Positions 60,160 to 64,000 of a DNA stretch of 64,000 bases are shown piece by piece. The position numbers were made by a program, and so were the translations under genes. The DNA comes from Sialis fuliginosa. Its lineage: Eukaryota; Arthropoda; Insecta; Megaloptera; Sialidae. A model generated the notes under the pieces. It did not search any database. It saw nothing but the letters and a program-made list of their open reading frames with translations, and was not told the DNA's origin. The DNA lies in contig OY540816.1 in the NCBI GenBank assembly GCA_961205875.1, positions 15,386,701 through 15,450,700 on the forward strand. The letters run 5' to 3'. Positions within the stretch are counted from its first letter, which is position 1. Every line of letters starts with the position of its first letter.

Positions 60160-60290
60160 GTAGTTTGCAATATATATTAAATAACTCTAAAACTACTGAA
60201 CCGATTTTAATTCGGTTTTCACCAATAGATAAATAATTCTTCAGAGCAGGTTCTTGGCTATTATGATTTTTTAATATTGCTGGTTCTATG
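60160..60290 (+). repeat. Helitron-related fragment
   Basis: It resembles 19860-19965 (ACTGAAC.GATTT, CGGTTTTCACCAA, then GGCTATTA). No 3' hairpin end is attached, so only part of an old element is left. Confidence 0.4.
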
Positions 60291-61054
60291 AAACAATTGA
60301 ATTGGTTTATAATTTAAAAAAATTTAACAATAAGATTTTTTCAAAGAAATGAAGAGTTGACTTTTTTATGGAGGAAATTGATTACATAAGTCTTTGGGAA
60401 CACATACAAACAGTTTTATAAAAATAAAGGTTTCATTGTTAATCAAACACAAGCATGATTCCATTATTAACAATTTGATAAAACAAAAACAATTGAAGAT
60501 ATCCGGTCTTAATATTCAGTGAATGTGTACTACAGAATGTTTATTTTTCAGGGGTATCAACTTAAAAAAGTTAAACTTTATTAGTTATTACAGCTTAAAA
60601 AATGTGTTTTCAGCCATTTTAATCAGCATAGCGGATAAACAAATGATTTTTTTTTATTTTTTTCAAAATGAAGGTTGTAGGTAATTTTATAGCGAATAAC
60701 TTTTATTTGAAACTTTTTTTTTGTATAATACTTATTTTAAAAAAATCAGAAAATATAAGAATTTTGCAATTGTACCATGGTTAACCTCTGTCGCGGACAA
60801 CCAAAATCGGAGCAAACTTAGGGTATTATTCTAAACCATATTTGTAAAAAATCCTGCAAGTAGCTAAAAATTTCTATTTTATAGGTACTTTTTAGCCTAG
60901 ACAGCCTAGAAAATTCAGTAATTTATTTATTTGTTTTTTTATTTTTTTTCCTCAAAATAAATTCAATCTTTTAATTCCACTACTATAATTTTTCTACCTT
61001 TCTCAATTTTAACAGTGTCGACAAAAAACACGGTAGGATTTAGATATATTTGTT

Positions 61055-61215
61055 AGGGCGGTGTTCACACTGCGACAATGCGGGTGTGTGAGAGCGGGGG
61101 TGGAGGCGGTGCATTGTCTCCTTTGTGCGAACTCGCGGGATGCCCGAGGTCCGCAAAGGATCCCGGCTAGAGTCCCGGAGCGAGGCCCAGTATGTGACTG
61201 TCAAATCTACAGAAA
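61055..61215. other. GC-rich island of unknown origin
   Basis: This CpG-containing block (GGGCGGTGTTCACACTGCG, then GCGGGTGTGTGAGAGCGGGG) is sharply different in composition from its AT-rich surroundings. A 79-aa open frame across it matches nothing I know. It could be a promoter or 5' exon of a gene outside the window, or a recently arrived repeat. Confidence 0.3.
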
Positions 61216-61458
61216 CAAGCGCACGTTAAAAATTGCCGTGGTTTTTATACATTATTTTTACTTTTGTTATACCGTTGTACAATTAATGATTTTTGTATAG
61301 GTTATAAAATTGTATTTTTGTGGAAAGTTGTAAGATTAATTGGATCTTATTATATTAGTTTAATTGTAAATATTTTAGACTAAAAATGCATTAATTCTTA
61401 AATAAGTGCACTTAACCAAATATTTTTACAAAGATAACAAAGGTTATGTATTACCCAT

Positions 61459-61600
61459 GATCCATACTAATATTATAAATGCGAAAGTAACTCTGTCTGT
61501 CTGTTACCTTTTCACGGCTAAAACGCTAAATAGATTTTGATGAAATTTGGCAAAGAGATAGCTTGCAAAATTATTGTTTTAAAAATTTAAATTTTTTGTT
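61459..61600 (+). repeat. Common insect dispersed repeat start
   Basis: The block ATCCATACTAATATTATAAA, TGCGAAAGTAACTCTGTCTG and ATTTTGATGAAATTTGGC is a wording seen at the ends of very abundant repeats in many insect genomes. Only the start is present here. Confidence 0.45.
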
Positions 61601-61729
61601 TTATTTAATTTAATTTGTATAGCACACTATTTTTTGATATTTTCTATTAATTTATTACTTGTTACCACCATACATGTATAAACTTTTATAAAGAGAACAT
61701 TCTTAGCTATAAAATCCAATAAAAATATA

Positions 61730-61897
61730 CAGGTTATTCCATTTAAAAAAACGTTAATTTATCTGAAATTCGACATTCAATTGTTTTTTGACATAATTCA
61801 TTCCGGAAAAATATTGATACTTTTCCCATTTAACCGATCTTCTAACTCCAATAATATCAAAGTTAGCAATGATCACTCGATTCTGGCGAACAGCCTG
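61730..61897. mobile_element. Mariner-type MITE, 168 bp
   Basis: It starts CAGGTTATTCCATTTAAAA and ends CGAACAGCCTG, flanked by TA on both sides (61728-61729 and 61898-61899). The ends are imperfect inverted repeats of the type found on mariner-derived MITEs. No coding region. Confidence 0.55.
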
Positions 61898-62337
61898 TAT
61901 ATTTAAATATTGACGTATAATTATAATTTAAAGGAATTCGATATTTAAAACTATAATACGTATTATTTTTATTTACAGACAAATTTGGATACGACTGTTT
62001 TAATGTAAATACAAACAGGTGTATGTTTACCTGTGTCGGTAAATCAGTAGCCTACAATGTGTTCTTGCTACTTGAGGCACGCGTCAATGGTATTTAAAAT
62101 AAAAATAAAATAAACTAGCCTAATAACTAACATATGATATCGCTAAGATCTTTAAATTTAAATTCTGATATACATATGTATTTATTATTTATTTTAAATG
62201 TTGTTAAGTTCGTTGACCTGTGAAATGCCAGTTAATATTAAGAAAGCAAAAAAATAAACATATAATAATATATGAACCTCTAAATATTCAGAAATAGTTT
62301 CCAATAGAATAAAAATATTTTTAATTCATGTAGGTAT

Positions 62338-62841
62338 TGTAACGTTTTTGGGTTCAACTGACTTTAATAATTTCATTTAACCTTTAATTGGTTCGGTAGA
62401 ATGACCTGTAGGTGCTCGGAAACGTAAACACGGCTATTCAAAATAAATAAATTTAATTTTAACTACACTTACACTATGTCTTTACAAAATCTGGTACTAT
62501 ATCTATTACACAAAAACTAAAACTATTTCGAATACAAAATCTTTCACTATTTCTATTACACAAAACTTGCACTAATTTGAATATGAAATGGTGGTCACTA
62601 CCACAGAGCCTTAATTCTCCTTAGCTTGCATTACAGGGCTAAGGTAGCTATACTGTTTCTTAGATTTATTTTAACACCTTCGGCACTTTATAAATTATTG
62701 TGTTTCTCATGACTCTGTGCTAACAACTGACTCAATCATATTTTTCGAGGTCTCTCTACAAAAAGGATTACCTAATCTTACAACTAATTTCTACAAATCA
62801 TGATATAATAACCCAAGCGGCTATAATATAATATTGTTACA
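62338..62841. mobile_element. Probable solo LTR fossil (Ty3/gypsy-like)
   Basis: The segment starts TGTAACG and ends TTGTTACA, the TG...CA ends with TGTAAC/GTTACA inverted repeats of an LTR. The flanks are GTAT on both sides (62334-62337 and 62842-62845), a 4-bp duplication as used by many Ty3/gypsy elements. An internal direct repeat of about 50 bp lies near 62480-62585. No internal coding region is attached, so it is a broken fossil of unknown age. Confidence 0.5.
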
Positions 62842-63878
62842 GTATATATTAAAATTATGGATATTTTAAACGTATATGGAAGTAATGGAAGTGAAATTCA
62901 ATTTTTACTAAAATCAATACCTGTATACTGAAGACATATTTAATATTTACAAACATATAATATGAACAAATAAAGACAGTATTATATGTATGTTCATATA
63001 GTTCTTTCTTTTCATTATGTACAAGATATATGTATAGAAGATATCTACCATTGTTTTTAGGTAGTAATAAAATGTGAATTTGTCAACTAGAAAGGAGGCT
63101 GATGTCAATCAACAAAACACAATTGATCTTGTATTGATAATGTTTTTTGTCTTTAAAACAGTTTTATGTTTGTGAAATTTATGTACAGGAAAATATACAG
63201 ATGTGTTTTAAAATTAATGTATGATTGAAGATTTTCGTGAAGTGTGTAGATTTTTGAGTTTAGTTTTTTTGAACTCCAAATAAAGAAGTAGCAAATATCA
63301 CCCATTTACTTATAACCTTTTCACATGCAGTTATTTATAATTTACTCTTACGTATTTTACTTCTATGTTCTGAGAGAAATGGAAGTATCATAATACCGTC
63401 GAAAAATCGTGTCCGAGATAATGACAGATTCTGATTGTACTACCTTCAAAACGTAAAGAAAAGTTGATTTTCGCATGGCAGCTGTGCGTGTGTGTCTGGA
63501 TGTAAAATTTTCTTTCGTTCATGATAACTACTGTAAAAATGCACCGATTTGAATTATTTTTGGGGAAAATATTTGTCTCAGTAATTTGGTGCTAATCGGA
63601 TTAGGGATTTAGGAAATATTCGAAATTTTGTAACTATTATTATTTAAAAAGATATTAAAGAACATGGAAGTCATGTATGGTTAATTAGATAGGTAGTATT
63701 AAAAAAGGCATTAAAATATTTGAACCCAATGTAATTATTTCATAAAAAAGTTTTCTACAGTTGAAAATTTCATATTTTTTGGCAGACAAACTTATCTGCA
63801 ATGATATTTGGATGAATCTTCTAATAAGTATATATTCTTAATACCAGCTTTTAGACTTCCATTATGATTTTAATATGG

Positions 63879-63984
63879 ATCTTGGCTTCTGGGTATAGCC
63901 CTGAAGATGTTCACTGCAATGTGCCACGGAAAGTTGGCCGATAGAACGACCAAATTGACGCGACTTATACCCAGAATCCAAGAT
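63879..63984 (+). repeat. Closed stem-loop with hammerhead-like core near the right edge
   Basis: ATCTTGGCTTCTGGGTATA (63879-63897) and TATACCCAGAATCCAAGAT (63966-63984) pair over 18 of 19 positions. Inside are CTGAAGA (63901-63907) and GAAA (63929-63932) with a possible short stem between. This resembles a type I hammerhead arrangement or the terminal motif of Penelope-like elements, but the expected UH cleavage site next to the closing stem is not clear. Confidence 0.45.
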
Positions 63985-64000
63985 TCAGTTATTCTTAATC

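Noticed and set aside
61061-61300. 79-aa frame through the GC-rich island
   Set aside because: The length is explained by GC-rich composition; no domain, signal or homologue is recognised on either strand.
63879-63984. A confident hammerhead ribozyme call
   Set aside because: The required UH cleavage position beside the closing stem and a good stem III could not be placed by eye, so it is kept only as a candidate.

Overview
This is nuclear DNA of an animal, most likely an insect. It is strongly AT-rich, its genes are split by GT-AG introns, and it is packed with non-autonomous DNA transposons (hAT, mariner/pogo and Helitron types) like those common in insect genomes. I cannot fix the order with confidence. 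No bacterial, organellar or CRISPR features are visible.

Layout. Positions 1-203 (-) hold the first exon of a carboxypeptidase Q-like secreted metallopeptidase that runs off the left edge. 2677-4178 (-) is a complete five-exon ubiquitin-conjugating enzyme E2 Z (305 aa). Only 235 bp away, head to head, 4414-12995 (+) is a complete 11-exon SV2/SLC22-like major facilitator transporter (501 aa). 13.0-25.9 kb is intergenic, with many short transposons. 25877-50758 (+) is a 15-exon gene for a 2,207-aa scaffold-like coiled-coil protein that I do not recognise. It has five copies of an Fxx(K/R)LxEWxxxK motif and three of a KSxSAG motif. All exon models join in frame with no correction.

Two small minus-strand genes stand out. 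One (39652-42611) lies inside an intron of the large gene, the other (52782-53666) just downstream of it. Both have a 14-codon phase-0 signal-peptide exon, one further coding exon and a TATAAAAA box just upstream. Their C-terminal halves share the cysteine framework C-x35-C-x6/9-C-x39-C-x21-C. They look like divergent members of an undescribed secreted helical protein family and are the best candidate for novelty here.

Mobile DNA. Two copies of one hAT-type element (9643-12511 and 40813-41918) each have a perfect 8-bp target duplication and carry a near-perfect ~730-bp palindrome. The first copy is itself split by a second, 1.8-kb palindromic element with a 3-bp duplication, proven by the empty site in the second copy. 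Because they lie in introns, they could give long hairpin RNAs. Other items are a Helitron with its 3' hairpin, a pogo relic with a transposase fragment, several MITE families with target duplications, a solo LTR fossil, and two inverted-repeat structures whose core resembles a hammerhead ribozyme. 53.7-64 kb contains no gene that I can support.
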